This document shows positions 32,688 to 40,769 of a DNA stretch of 44,029 bases, one piece after another (within the stretch, counting starts at the first letter, position 1; each line of letters opens with the position of its first letter). The stretch is from contig JAATGN010000214.1 of NCBI GenBank assembly GCA_015654615.1, forward strand, positions 1 through 44,029. The letters are read 5' to 3'. The notes under the pieces are model-generated. The model worked only from the letters and a program-made list of their open reading frames with translations, had not been told where the DNA came from and did no database searches. The position numbers and the translations under genes are program-made. The DNA is from Rhodospirillales bacterium (GTDB lineage Bacteria > Pseudomonadota > Alphaproteobacteria > Rhodospirillales > Magnetospirillaceae).

Positions 32688-33587
32688 ATGAATACGCGTG
32701 CATTTGCTGCAGATCGCGATTTCGTCGCTTCGTCGTTGGACGCTCAGGGAACGTCTTTCCACACGGTCGGCCCGCAATCCGCCAAGGGGCGGCCGGTCCT
32801 GGTGGTCGGCGACAAATTTCGGGAATTTTCTACGGGAAAGGCGGTCCTGACCATTTCGCAACTGCGGGGACTGCTCGATATTCCGGCCGGCCTGACCCTG
32901 TGCGAGCCGATGATCCTGATCCCCGGTCAGGGATTGGGCGAACAGGACATCGCTTCCGTCCTCGCCCAGGCGGCGACCACCGCCCATCGCGATTGCCTCG
33001 ATTTCAGTTTGTGGCATGGCGTGCCGAAACGGGCCGAACGGGCCCTATCGCACAAACACCGCACGGAAAACACGCTGATTTCGGCGCCGCGGCGAATTGA
33101 CGAGGCTTTTTATGAACTCGATCTGCTCGTCGACGAGAATTGCGAACTGATGGGGGACCACCAGACGGGCCAGCACTTCCAGGGCATGCTGGTGGTCGAG
33201 GCGGCGCGCCAATCGTTTCTCGCCGTCACCGAGGCTTTCCTCCTGCCTCAGGACGGGACGAAATATTATTTTGTCTTCAATTCGCTGGCCGCCGAATACA
33301 AACGCTTCATGTTCCCCATTCCGGCCCGACTGGAATATCGCATCCGCGAGCGGGACGACAGCGGGAACAATCCCCGTTTCGTCGTCGATATCCTGTTCCA
33401 CCAGGCGGGGCAGGAAACCGCCGCCGTGATCTGCGGTTTCACCGTCATGCCGGATTGGCGCATCCGCAAAGTCGAGCAAACCCTTGCGCAGCAGGCGGTC
33501 GACCGGCATTTCTCCGTCCTCCTGCCGACGCCGCCGACCGAGGATCCGATACCGCCGGCGATGCCGGCGGCGCGGATCGGCGAGTGA
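32688..33587 (+). CDS. AfsA-hotdog domain protein (gamma-butyrolactone synthase-like)
   Basis: This 299-residue protein carries an AfsA-type hotdog domain at about 120-265. It shows HKHRTENTLIS (122-132), the ELDLLVDENCELMGDH stretch, then HQTGQHFQGMLVVEAARQ (158-175) and YYFVFNSLAAEYKRFMFP (193-210). These match the A-factor biosynthesis repeat, in which the acidic/His GMxxxEAARQ segment is most conserved. In Streptomyces, AfsA joins a beta-ketoacyl-ACP to dihydroxyacetone phosphate, starting gamma-butyrolactone signal synthesis. Streptomyces AfsA has two repeats; here the first 115 residues do not clearly match a second hotdog, so the chemistry may differ. A HAD phosphatase gene starts six bases after its stop. 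A proteobacterial product is unknown; a role in signal or lipid synthesis is inference. Confidence 0.82.
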   Translation: MNTRAFAADRDFVASSLDAQGTSFHTVGPQSAKGRPVLVVGDKFREFSTGKAVLTISQLRGLLDIPAGLTLCEPMILIPGQGLGEQDIASVLAQAATTAHRDCLDFSLWHGVPKRAERALSHKHRTENTLISAPRRIDEAFYELDLLVDENCELMGDHQTGQHFQGMLVVEAARQSFLAVTEAFLLPQDGTKYYFVFNSLAAEYKRFMFPIPARLEYRIRERDDSGNNPRFVVDILFHQAGQETAAVICGFTVMPDWRIRKVEQTLAQQAVDRHFSVLLPTPPTEDPIPPAMPAARIGE

Positions 33588-33593
33588 TTTCGC

Positions 33594-34289
33594 TTGTTCG
33601 TCGCCGACCCCGCCGTGTCGATCGTCGAAGCGCGCTCCTACGCCTTTTTCGACGTCGATGAGACGCTGATCGCGGACATCACCATGCTCAGCTTCCAGGA
33701 CCATTGGTATCGGGCGACCGGAGAGCAGGCCGCGCAAGCGGCCTTTGAACAGGAGATGGCCGCGCTTCAGCGGCAGGGCGCTCCGCGGGAACGCGTGCAT
33801 CGCCGCTACTACGCGCATTTCGCCGGGCGCGCTGTGGCCGAGGTCGAGCGCCAGGCCGCCGCCTGGTTCGAACATCTCGAACGGAGCCGGACCGACCTCT
33901 ACCATTCCTCGGTCATTGCCGAATTGCACCGTCATCAGGCGGCGGGACGGGAGGCGGTGTTCGTTTCCGGCTCTTTCCCGGCCTTGCTGACCCGCCTGGC
34001 GAGGCGCCTGGAGGTTCGCCATCTGTTGGCGACGACCATGGAGGTGGTGGACGGACATTACACGGGGCGCATCCTCGCGCCGCAGACCATCGGCGAAGGA
34101 AAGGCCTCGGCCATTGCCGATTTCCTGGCCCGGAAGGGCGGCTCGGCGGAACATTCTCACGCCTATGGCGATCATCTGTCCGACCTGCCGATGCTGAAGG
34201 CGGTCGGTCATCCCACGGTCGTGCGCGGCGACCCGGCCCTGGCGGCCTATGCCGAAACGGCCGGCTGGCGAATCGTCGCGCCGCAATGA
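33594..34289 (+). CDS. HAD-IB family phosphatase (SerB-like)
   Basis: This 231-residue cytosolic hydrolase of the haloacid dehalogenase superfamily shows motif I FFDVDETL (D20 nucleophile, D22 acid/base), motif II VFVSGSFPALL, a lysine in GEGKASAIADF and motif IV AYGDHLSDLPML. The subfamily resembles HAD-IB enzymes that cleave phosphoserine or small phosphomonoesters. I use the TTG at 33594; a GTG at 33615 would keep all motifs and neither has a strong ribosome site. It lies six bases after the AfsA-like gene, so the two are almost surely co-transcribed. In butyrolactone synthesis a phosphatase removes the phosphate of the AfsA product, so this enzyme fills that slot well, though the substrate is unproven. 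Confidence 0.88.
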   Translation: MFVADPAVSIVEARSYAFFDVDETLIADITMLSFQDHWYRATGEQAAQAAFEQEMAALQRQGAPRERVHRRYYAHFAGRAVAEVERQAAAWFEHLERSRTDLYHSSVIAELHRHQAAGREAVFVSGSFPALLTRLARRLEVRHLLATTMEVVDGHYTGRILAPQTIGEGKASAIADFLARKGGSAEHSHAYGDHLSDLPMLKAVGHPTVVRGDPALAAYAETAGWRIVAPQ

Positions 34290-34484
34290 AGAATGGCGAC
34301 GGAAAATGTGCGCGGGAACGCCTCGGCGCGACAATCTGAGGTTGTGGAACGCGCCGTTCCGCCCGCGATGAAAATCGAAGGCTTCATTATCCTTTTTTCT
34401 TTTATGGTCTTATCATCATGCCGCCGTTCCTTGGTCGCCCCTGGCGGGCGCCATGCGGAACGGCGCTAAACATGAGGTCAGACC

Positions 34485-35141
34485 ATGTTGACAAGACGTC
34501 AAGTGAATACCGGATTGATGGTGGGGGCGCTTGCCGGGGCGCCGGGTTTCGCCGCGGCCCAGGCCGGCAAGACGATATCCCTGCCGGCGCCGCGCACCGA
34601 AGGCGGCGTATCCTTGCGCGCCGCCTTGCAGAAGCGCCAATCGATCCGCGAGTTTGCCGATCGTCCGCTCCCCCCGCCGCTGCTGTCCGATCTGCTGTGG
34701 GCGGCCTATGGCATCAATCGTCCGGCCAGCGGCGATCGAACGGCGCCATCCTGGCGCCATGCGGCGGTCATCGACATCTATGTGGCGATGGCCGACGGCG
34801 TCTGGCTCTATGCGCCGAAGGAACACGAATTGCGGCTGCATGTGGCGGGCGATCTGCGGGTCCAGACCGGCATGCAGGATTTCGTCGGCAAGGCGCCGGT
34901 CGATCTGGTCTATGTGGCGCAAGGCGACGAGATGGGCAGCGTCGGCGAGGAGGAACGCCGCCTGTGGGCCACCGCCGATACGGCGTTCATCGGGCAGAAC
35001 GTCTATCTGCTCGCCGCCGCCGAGGGCCTGGCCACCGTTTTCCGGGCTTCGGTGCCGCGGACGCAATTGGCCGCCAGCCTGGGCCTGGCGGCGCAGCAAT
35101 TCATCACGGCGGCCCAGACGGTCGGTTATCCGCGCAGCTGA
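34485..35141 (+). CDS. Exported nitroreductase-family (SagB/ThcOx-like) oxidoreductase
   Basis: This 218-residue protein has a leader beginning MLTRRQVNTGLMVGALAGAPGFAAAQ, with a twin-arginine pair and hydrophobic stretch suggesting Tat export with its flavin already bound. The body shows nitroreductase features: LQKRQSIREFADRPLPPPLLSDLLWAAYGINRP, PSWRHAAVIDIYVAMADGVWLYAP, the AFIGQNVYLLAAAEGLATVFRASV helix and the late LGLAAQQFITAAQTVGYP. SagB-type proteins share the WLYxP stretch. Members reduce nitro groups, quinones or oxidise azolines; the substrate here is unknown. GAGGTC lies six bases upstream of the ATG. It follows the HAD gene by 195 bases, so co-transcription is possible but not shown. 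Confidence 0.85.
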   Translation: MLTRRQVNTGLMVGALAGAPGFAAAQAGKTISLPAPRTEGGVSLRAALQKRQSIREFADRPLPPPLLSDLLWAAYGINRPASGDRTAPSWRHAAVIDIYVAMADGVWLYAPKEHELRLHVAGDLRVQTGMQDFVGKAPVDLVYVAQGDEMGSVGEEERRLWATADTAFIGQNVYLLAAAEGLATVFRASVPRTQLAASLGLAAQQFITAAQTVGYPRS

Positions 35142-35155
35142 GGACGGCTGTGCGG

Positions 35156-35220
35156 CAGTGGCGCGGGCGTCCCTGCCCGCGTCTTTTCGAAAGAGGCGGG
35201 CAGGGAGGCCCGCCCCACTG
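35156..35220. repeat. Compound palindromic repeat, family 1 copy
   Basis: The outer arms CAGTGG and CCCACTG enclose two hairpins (CGCGGGCGTCCCTGCCCGC and GGCGGGCAGGGAGGCCCGC) joined by TCTTTTCGAAAGA. Structure and the GTCCCT/CAGGGA core match 674-752 and 30021-30052. It starts 14 bases after the nitroreductase stop and may also act as its terminator. Confidence 0.72.
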
Positions 35221-35253
35221 ATCAAAGTCAACAGTATTGGGCTTAAGGGTCTC

Positions 35254-35400
35254 TCAGTGCTTCGTCGCACCGGCCTGCGGCACGATGATCTTCGGGGCGG
35301 CGGCCTGCTCGGCCAGCTGATAGGCCGGGACGTCGTGCCGTTTCTTCGAGGTTTTGGGTTTTTTCGGCTCGCGGCTGGAGCGCTTCTGACTTTTTGCCAT
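35254..35400 (-). CDS. Small basic 48-residue protein
   Basis: A frame of 48 codons starts at an ATG preceded by AGGAG at good spacing. The protein opens MAKSQKRSSREPKKPKTSKK, very Lys/Arg-rich, then turns into a PAYQLAEQAAAPKIIVPQAG tail. I have seen similar 'MAKxQKRSNRE-KKPK' short proteins annotated as hypothetical in many Proteobacteria, so it is probably a real conserved gene. It may bind RNA or DNA through its basic half; no function is known. It lies alone, convergent with the nitroreductase gene. Confidence 0.72.
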   Translation of the reverse strand: MAKSQKRSSREPKKPKTSKKRHDVPAYQLAEQAAAPKIIVPQAGATKH

Positions 35401-35677
35401 GGTTCATCTCCTGTGCGGGAGCATCCGGTAAGGACCCGCGTCGGCCCGGACAAGGGGGCAGGCACCATAAAGCGGACTCCCGCCGCTCCAGGACCGTCGG
35501 TCCCGACATGTCCCGAAGCAACTTAAGAGAATAGATATAGAACACACCTTGGAAATCGCAAGAATGCCCCTGACATGGGTGCCATTGATTGTCCGGGGCT
35601 GCGAATTTTGCTATGGTGGCATAGAAAGTGGGAGTGCCGGCACTCTGGGTGCCGGGTAGACCGCTTTGGCCGTCGAC
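35401..35677. other. Intergenic region with a short palindrome
   Basis: This 277-base gap contains a perfect 14-base palindrome (GAGTGCCGGCACTC, 35632-35645), 32 bases beyond the outer-membrane-factor stop. TTGTCC at 35589 with TATGGT 17 bases later resembles a plus-strand promoter, but no gene follows on that strand. Confidence 0.35.
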
Positions 35678-37135
35678 CTACCGCGCCGCCGCCTGCCGGG
35701 GCGGCGCGTCGGCCTGATCGAGCGCTTGCCAGCCGCCGCCCAGAGCCTTGTAGAAAGCGATCGACTGCTGCACGGCGGACAGGGCGCTTTGCGCCAGGGT
35801 ATCCTCGGCGCCGTTGAGATTGCGCTCGCTGTTGACCACATTGATGAAGCCGCCGATCCCGTTGCGATAAAGCTCGGTCGCCCGCTGCAGGGCCAGGCGG
35901 TTGGCCTCGACCGCCAGTTGCAGGGTGGTTTGGCGCCGCTGCTCGTTCTTCAGCGCCACCAATGCGTCTTCGACGTCCTGGAAGGCCCCGAGGACCGTCT
36001 TTTGATACAGCAGGCGATCCTGCTCGGTGACGGCCTTGGCCTTGTCGATGTTGGCCTCCAGGGCGCCGCCCTGGAAGATGGGCTGGTTGACCGAGCCGAC
36101 CAGGCCCCAGATCAGCCCTTGGCTGGTCAGCAGCTTGTTCATCGTGCCGGCTTCCCAGCCGAGCGACGGCGACAAGGTGAAGCTGGGGAACAGCTGGGCC
36201 ACGGCGACGCCGATTTCGGCGTTGGCGCTGGCCAAGGTCCGCTCGGCGGCCCGAATGTCCGGCCGGTTGCGCACCACTTCGGAGGGCAGGGCGGACGGCA
36301 GGCTGGGCGGAACCGGCGGCAAGGTCCCGGCGGTCTCGATCAGCTCCTCGTTGAGGGCGGCCGGTTCGCGGCCCAGCAGGACGGCGATGGCATGGGCGTT
36401 CTGGGCCACCATGGTTTCGAATTGCGGCAGGCCGGCCCGCACGGTTTCCAATTCGGCCCTGGCCTGCGCGACGTCCAGTTCGGATCCCAGGCCGTTGCTG
36501 AATTTTTGCTGGGCGAGGTCGAGGGCGTCCTGATCGGCGGCGATGGTCCGCCTGGCGATGCCGATCCGTTCCTGCGCCGAGCGGAGCTGGCAGTAGTCGT
36601 TGCCCAAATCGCCCAGCAGGCTGACCAGGACGGCCCGCCGGTCCTCGATCACGGCGCCGAGGGCGGCGTCCGCCGCTTCCACGGTGCGGCGGGTCTTGCC
36701 GAACAGGTCGATCTCCCAGGAGGCGTCGAACCCGGCCTCGAAGGTGTTGGAAAGGCTCGGCATCGGCGGAATCGTCAGGTCCTTGCTTTGCTGGACGCGC
36801 TGGGCCACGGCGCCGGCCGACAGGCTGGGATAATAACCGGCGGCGGCGATGGCGCGGTCGGCCCGGGCCGCCAGCACCCGTTGCGCCGCGATCTTGACGT
36901 CGTGGTTGCCGGCGACCGCCTGTTCGACCAGGCGGTCGAGTTCGGCGTCGTTGAAACTGGTCCACCAATGGATCAGGCGCCGGCCGGCGTCCGGTCCCTG
37001 GTCCAGCAGCGGCGCCGCTTCGCTCCAGGCCGCCGGCGCCGTGGTCGCCGGCGGCGCGTAGTCGGGGCCGACGGTGCAGGCCGCCAAGGCGATGACGGCC
37101 GCGACGATCGGCAGGCAGGCAAGTGATCTCGACAT
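35678..37135 (-). CDS. NodT-family outer-membrane efflux lipoprotein
   Basis: This 485-residue TolC-like channel has a lipoprotein signal peptide with lipobox LAAC (Cys at residue 20). The mature part starts TVGPDYAPP, the usual opening of NodT/OprM proteins. Two outer-membrane-factor repeats follow: WWTSFNDAELDRLVEQAVAGNHDVKIAAQRV, then WEIDLFGKTRR near residue 140 and the RNRPDIRAAERTLASANAEIGVAVAQLFPSF block near 290-320. It forms the outer-membrane exit of the tripartite pump encoded upstream (EmrB and EmrA). One base separates it from emrB, so it is co-transcribed. A long coiled-coil-rich Ala content fits the periplasmic barrel. Confidence 0.93.
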   Translation of the reverse strand: MSRSLACLPIVAAVIALAACTVGPDYAPPATTAPAAWSEAAPLLDQGPDAGRRLIHWWTSFNDAELDRLVEQAVAGNHDVKIAAQRVLAARADRAIAAAGYYPSLSAGAVAQRVQQSKDLTIPPMPSLSNTFEAGFDASWEIDLFGKTRRTVEAADAALGAVIEDRRAVLVSLLGDLGNDYCQLRSAQERIGIARRTIAADQDALDLAQQKFSNGLGSELDVAQARAELETVRAGLPQFETMVAQNAHAIAVLLGREPAALNEELIETAGTLPPVPPSLPSALPSEVVRNRPDIRAAERTLASANAEIGVAVAQLFPSFTLSPSLGWEAGTMNKLLTSQGLIWGLVGSVNQPIFQGGALEANIDKAKAVTEQDRLLYQKTVLGAFQDVEDALVALKNEQRRQTTLQLAVEANRLALQRATELYRNGIGGFINVVNSERNLNGAEDTLAQSALSAVQQSIAFYKALGGGWQALDQADAPPRQAAAR

Positions 37136-37136
37136 C

Positions 37137-38726
37137 TCAATGTCCTTTGGGCAGGCCGCCGCCGGCCTTGAACGGGGAAAACAGCAGGGCCAGCGGGACG
37201 AGCAGCAGGGCCAGGCAGGCGGCGGCGCGGAAAGCGTCGACATAGGCCAGGACCGCCGCCTGGCTTTGCAGGGTCTGGTAGAGGTGGCCCATCGCCGCCG
37301 ACAGCAGATCGGCCGGGGCGGTGCCGAGGGTGGCGAAGGCCTTGCTCTGCTGCTGCACCGTCGCCGCATAGGCATGATCCAGGGGGCTCAGATGCTCCGA
37401 CAGATAGGCCATGTGGATCTGCGTATGCTCGGTGACGAAGGCCGTCGCCAGGGAAATGCCCACCGATCCGCCGATATTGCGGAACATCGTGTAGAGGCTG
37501 GCGGCGTCGCCGTTGAGGGCGGGCGCCAAAGTGGAATAGGCGATGGTGCTGATCGGCACGAAGAGGAAGGCCAGGGCCGCGGTCTGGGCCGCTCGCATGA
37601 GGGCCAGCGTGGTGAAGTCGATCATCGGGTTCAAGGTGGCGGCATAGAGCAGGGACATGCCGAGGGCCAGAAAGCCGAAGCCGATGATGAAGCGCGTCTG
37701 CGTCCGGCGCATCAGCCGCAGGACCAGCGGAATGAACAGGATGGTCAGGATCGTGCCGGGCGACAGGATCAATCCGGCCCAGGTCGCGTTGTAGCCCAAC
37801 TGGGCCTGCGCCAGCTGGGGGATCAGCACGGCGCTGGAATAAAGCACCATGGCCATGCCGAAGATCATCAGGCTGCCGAGGGCGAAATTCCGATCGGCCA
37901 GGGCCCGCAGATTGACCACCGGCCGTTTCGCCGCCAGCAGCCAGACGACGGCGCCGATCAGGCCGATCACCGCGACCAGGGCGAAGATCTGGATGAAGGG
38001 CGAGGCCAGCCAATCCTCGTCCTCGCCGCGGTCGAGCACGACCTGCAGGCATCCCAGACCCAGGGCGATCAGGCCGAGACCGATCTGGTCGATATGGGTC
38101 TTGCCGGTCTCGGCCTTGGCCCACGGCGGATCCTCGACCAGGCGGGTGACGGCGAGAAAGGACAGGATGCCCACCGGGACATTCATCAGGAAAACCCAGT
38201 TCCAGGAAAAATTGTCGGTGATCCAGCCGCCCATGGTCGGCCCCAGGATCGGGGCGACGATGGTGGCGACGGCGGTGATGGAAAAAGCCGTGCCGCGTTT
38301 TGCCGGCTCGAAGGTGTCGAGCAGGATGGACTGCTGGTTGGGCTGCAAGCCGCCGCCGAAGAAGCCTTGCAGAATCCGGAAGATCACCAGTTCCGGCAGG
38401 CTGGTGGCGAGGCCGCACAGCAGCGAGCACAGCGTGAACATGCCGATGCAGACCAGGAAATAGCGCCGGCGACCGAAAACCCGGCCCAGCCAGCCGGAGA
38501 TCGGCAAGACGATTCCATTGGCTACCAGATAGGAGGTCAAGGTCCAGGTGGCGTCGTCCGAGCTGGCCGACAGCGAGCCGGCGATGTGGGGCAGGGCCAC
38601 ATTGACGATGGTGGTGTCGAGGACTTCCATGAAGGTGGGCAGGGTGACGGCCAGCGCGATGATCCACGGATTCGCCGCCGGCCGCCAATCGGTCCGCGTG
38701 CGGTCGGTGGCCGCCGCCGCGCTCAT
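37137..38726 (-). CDS. emrB: EmrB/QacA (DHA2) multidrug MFS transporter
   Basis: This 529-residue inner-membrane drug:H+ antiporter has 14 predicted helices. TM1 carries LPTFMEVLDTTIVNVALPHIAGSL (family motif D1). The A motif is GWLGRVFGRRRYF and motif C includes AVATIVAPILGPTMGGWI. A periplasmic insertion near the end (EHTQIHMAYLSEHLSPLDHAYA) contacts the EmrA adaptor in related pumps. The start at 38726 overlaps the emrA stop (ATGA), showing coupling. The substrate is not predictable; hydrophobic toxicants are usual. Confidence 0.95.
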   Translation of the reverse strand: MSAAAATDRTRTDWRPAANPWIIALAVTLPTFMEVLDTTIVNVALPHIAGSLSASSDDATWTLTSYLVANGIVLPISGWLGRVFGRRRYFLVCIGMFTLCSLLCGLATSLPELVIFRILQGFFGGGLQPNQQSILLDTFEPAKRGTAFSITAVATIVAPILGPTMGGWITDNFSWNWVFLMNVPVGILSFLAVTRLVEDPPWAKAETGKTHIDQIGLGLIALGLGCLQVVLDRGEDEDWLASPFIQIFALVAVIGLIGAVVWLLAAKRPVVNLRALADRNFALGSLMIFGMAMVLYSSAVLIPQLAQAQLGYNATWAGLILSPGTILTILFIPLVLRLMRRTQTRFIIGFGFLALGMSLLYAATLNPMIDFTTLALMRAAQTAALAFLFVPISTIAYSTLAPALNGDAASLYTMFRNIGGSVGISLATAFVTEHTQIHMAYLSEHLSPLDHAYAATVQQQSKAFATLGTAPADLLSAAMGHLYQTLQSQAAVLAYVDAFRAAACLALLLVPLALLFSPFKAGGGLPKGH

Positions 38727-39832
38727 CGTTCGTCCACCGTCGCCACCACGGACAAGCCCAGCGGCAGGGGATATTTCGGGTCCAGCCCGCCGGTGATGAC
38801 GACCTTCACCGGAACCCTTTGCACGATCTTGATGAAATTGCCGGTGGCATTTTCGGCCGGGAACGTCGAGAAGCGCGATCCGCTGCCCATCTGGACGCTG
38901 TCGACATGCCCCTCCAGACGGAGCTGGGGATAGGCGTCCGCCGAAATATGGACGACCTGCCCGGCGCGCATGTCGCGCAGCTGCGATTCCTTGAAATTGG
39001 CGGTGATCCACACGTCGGGCGAAACCAGGGACAGCAGCTGCTCGCCGACCTGCACGAAGGATCCCGCCTCGACATTGCGTTTCGTCACCCAGCCGTCCGC
39101 GGGCGCGGTGACATGGGTATAGGTGAGATTCAAGTCGGCCTGGGCGAGGTCGGCCCGGGCTTGCGCCACCTGCGCCTCGATCTGTTTCACCTGGGCATCG
39201 GCCGTGGCGATATTGGGCGCGACCAGCCGCGCCTTGCGCAGTTTCGCCTCCGCGTCGGCCGCCGAGGCCCGCGCGGCGTGTTCGGCGGCGGTCGCGGCGT
39301 CGATATCCTGCTGGGTGGTGGCGCGGATATCGACCCGCTTCTGCCGGGCGAGGTCGGCCTGGGCCTTGACGAGATTGGCCGCGGCGGAATCACGCCCGGC
39401 TTCGGCCGAGGCGAGATCGGCCGGAAAGGTGGTGCGGGCCATCTCGGCGGCGAGCCGGGTGCTTTCCAGCTGCGCCTCGGCCAGGCTCAGGGTCGAGGCG
39501 GCCTTGTCGCGGGCGATTTGAAAGTCGCGCGGATCGATGTCCAGCAACAGCTGGCCGGCCTTGACCCGCTGGTTGTCGGTGACCGCCAGCGTGCGGACAT
39601 AACCGGCGACCTTCGGGGCGATCGGTATGGCATGCCCGTCGGTAAAGGCGTCATCGGTGCTCTCGACGCCCTGTCTGGAAATGAAATAGGTCAGGCCGGC
39701 CCCGGCGATCAGGACGGCGGCCACGACGGCCAGGATACGCGGCGACCGGCGGCGGGCCGGCGGGACCGCCGCCGGATCGGCGCCTTTTTCGTCCCGTTTG
39801 TCTCGATCTGGGGCGAGTGCGGTCGGGGACAT
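38723..39832 (-). CDS. emrA: EmrA-type periplasmic adaptor (HlyD family)
   Basis: This 369-residue membrane-fusion protein links EmrB to the outer-membrane channel. A basic, Pro-rich cytoplasmic tail precedes one transmembrane helix (about 32-50). The first lipoyl half follows (VAGYVRTLAVTDNQRVKAGQLLLDIDPRDF), then a long Ala-rich alpha-hairpin (about 105-220). The second lipoyl half is THVTAPADGWVTKRNVEAGSFV, and a beta-barrel domain ends the protein. It is the first gene of the emrA-emrB-outer-membrane-factor operon. Its upstream region holds the two palindromes near 39885-39967, so it is probably repressed by the divergent TetR protein. Confidence 0.95.
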   Translation of the reverse strand: MSPTALAPDRDKRDEKGADPAAVPPARRRSPRILAVVAAVLIAGAGLTYFISRQGVESTDDAFTDGHAIPIAPKVAGYVRTLAVTDNQRVKAGQLLLDIDPRDFQIARDKAASTLSLAEAQLESTRLAAEMARTTFPADLASAEAGRDSAAANLVKAQADLARQKRVDIRATTQQDIDAATAAEHAARASAADAEAKLRKARLVAPNIATADAQVKQIEAQVAQARADLAQADLNLTYTHVTAPADGWVTKRNVEAGSFVQVGEQLLSLVSPDVWITANFKESQLRDMRAGQVVHISADAYPQLRLEGHVDSVQMGSGSRFSTFPAENATGNFIKIVQRVPVKVVITGGLDPKYPLPLGLSVVATVDER

Positions 39833-39884
39833 CGATCGATCCTTTCAACGAAACGGCGGCTTTTCGGCACCGTCGACACCACAA

Positions 39885-39967
39885 CACTGTACCGTTCAGT
39901 GCAGTTGATCGGACTTATAGACCCGGCCGACGAATATGTCTAGAATGAACTGTACAGTGCAGTTCAT
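39885..39967. promoter_or_regulatory. Two related palindromic operators between emrA and tetR-type gene
   Basis: Site 1 (39885-39907) contains ACTGTACCGTTCAGTGCAGTT. Site 2 (39945-39967) contains ATGAACTGTAC with its complement GTGCAGTTCAT around one central base (10 of 11 pairs). Both share ACTGTAC...CAGTGCAGTT. Their place in the 173-base divergent gap suits binding by the adjacent TetR protein to control both directions. Confidence 0.75.
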
Positions 39968-40005
39968 AATCGGGGCGAGAAACCGAAAGTTCCGCGAGGT
40001 GGAAG

Positions 40006-40629
40006 ATGTCGGAGATGATTCAGCCGGAGTCCTGCAACGCCAAAGCCGCCCAGGTGCTGATGGCGGCGCGCGAGCTTTTCCTGGCCAACGGATTCCAACG
40101 GACCTCGATGGATCAGGTGGCGGCGCGCGCCAATGTCTCCAAGACGACGCTCTATGCCCATTTCACCAGCAAGGAAGCCTTGTTCCTGTCGGTTCTCGAA
40201 GAGGAGAAACGGCGACTCGGCCTGGGCATTCCCAAGGATCTGCCGGCCGGTCCGGTCGAGGTCCGGGATTGGCTGCGCACGATCGCCCGCTCCCTTCTGG
40301 ACGCGATGACCCAGCCGACGGTCATGAGCCTGTTCCGGCTGGTGATCGCCGAATGCGTCCACGCGCCGGCCCTCGGGCGGACCATGTGGGAAGAGGGCCC
40401 GGCGGTCGGCCAGCAGCGTATGGCGCGGCTGTTGGCCCATTTCGCCCGGCAGGGACAACTGAACATCGACGATCCCGATCTCGTGGCGAATCGTTTCCTG
40501 TCCCTGGTCCGGGGCGATTTCACCATGCATTGCCTGATGGATGCCCGATGGAGTCCGGCGAAGGAGGCCATCGCCGCGCATGTCGAGCAGAGCCTCGACT
40601 TTTTCCTGCAGCACTATGCGGTGAGGTAA
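40006..40629 (+). CDS. TetR-family transcriptional repressor
   Basis: This 207-residue regulator has the TetR N-terminal helix-turn-helix: AAQVLMAARELFLANGFQRTSMDQVAARANVSKTTLYAHFTSKEALFLSV (about 14-63). The remaining residues form a ligand-binding domain like TetR_C (AefR-like, with FRLVIAECVHAPALGRTMWEEGPA near 113-135). The ATG at 40006 is preceded by GAGGTGGAAG. It is divergent from emrA with two palindromes between them, so it very likely represses emrAB and itself until a drug binds. The inducing ligand is unknown. Confidence 0.93.
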   Translation: MSEMIQPESCNAKAAQVLMAARELFLANGFQRTSMDQVAARANVSKTTLYAHFTSKEALFLSVLEEEKRRLGLGIPKDLPAGPVEVRDWLRTIARSLLDAMTQPTVMSLFRLVIAECVHAPALGRTMWEEGPAVGQQRMARLLAHFARQGQLNIDDPDLVANRFLSLVRGDFTMHCLMDARWSPAKEAIAAHVEQSLDFFLQHYAVR

Positions 40630-40690
40630 GGGGCGTGATTCCCGGCCGTCATGTGGAACGGCATCGAGGCGATAAGGCCGGCCGCCGCTC

Positions 40691-40766
40691 CAGCGGCCAT
40701 TGAGGCCGCGGCCAAGCGCGCGGAAGCGCGCGCCCGGCGAGGGACATCAAGAAAAGCCAGAGCGTG
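40691..40766 (-). repeat. Dispersed 3'-end repeat (family 3, copy C, partial)
   Basis: Over these 76 bases it is nearly identical to 30319-30394, including GCCATTGAGGCCGCGGCC and GGGACATCAAGAAAAGCC. The left arm of the terminator-like hairpin is missing. It begins three bases after the stop of the DUF1501 gene, on the same strand. Confidence 0.75.
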
Positions 40767-40769
40767 GCG

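Noticed and set aside
34485-35141. The nitroreductase as the missing butenolide reductase of an A-factor-like pathway
   Set aside because: It belongs to a different family from the Streptomyces reductase and carries an export leader, so a cytosolic pathway step is unlikely without further evidence.
35589-35617. Promoter-like TTGTCC and TATGGT with 17-base spacing on the plus strand
   Set aside because: No gene follows on that strand and the match is weak. It could drive an antisense RNA to the efflux operon, but the sequence alone does not support it.
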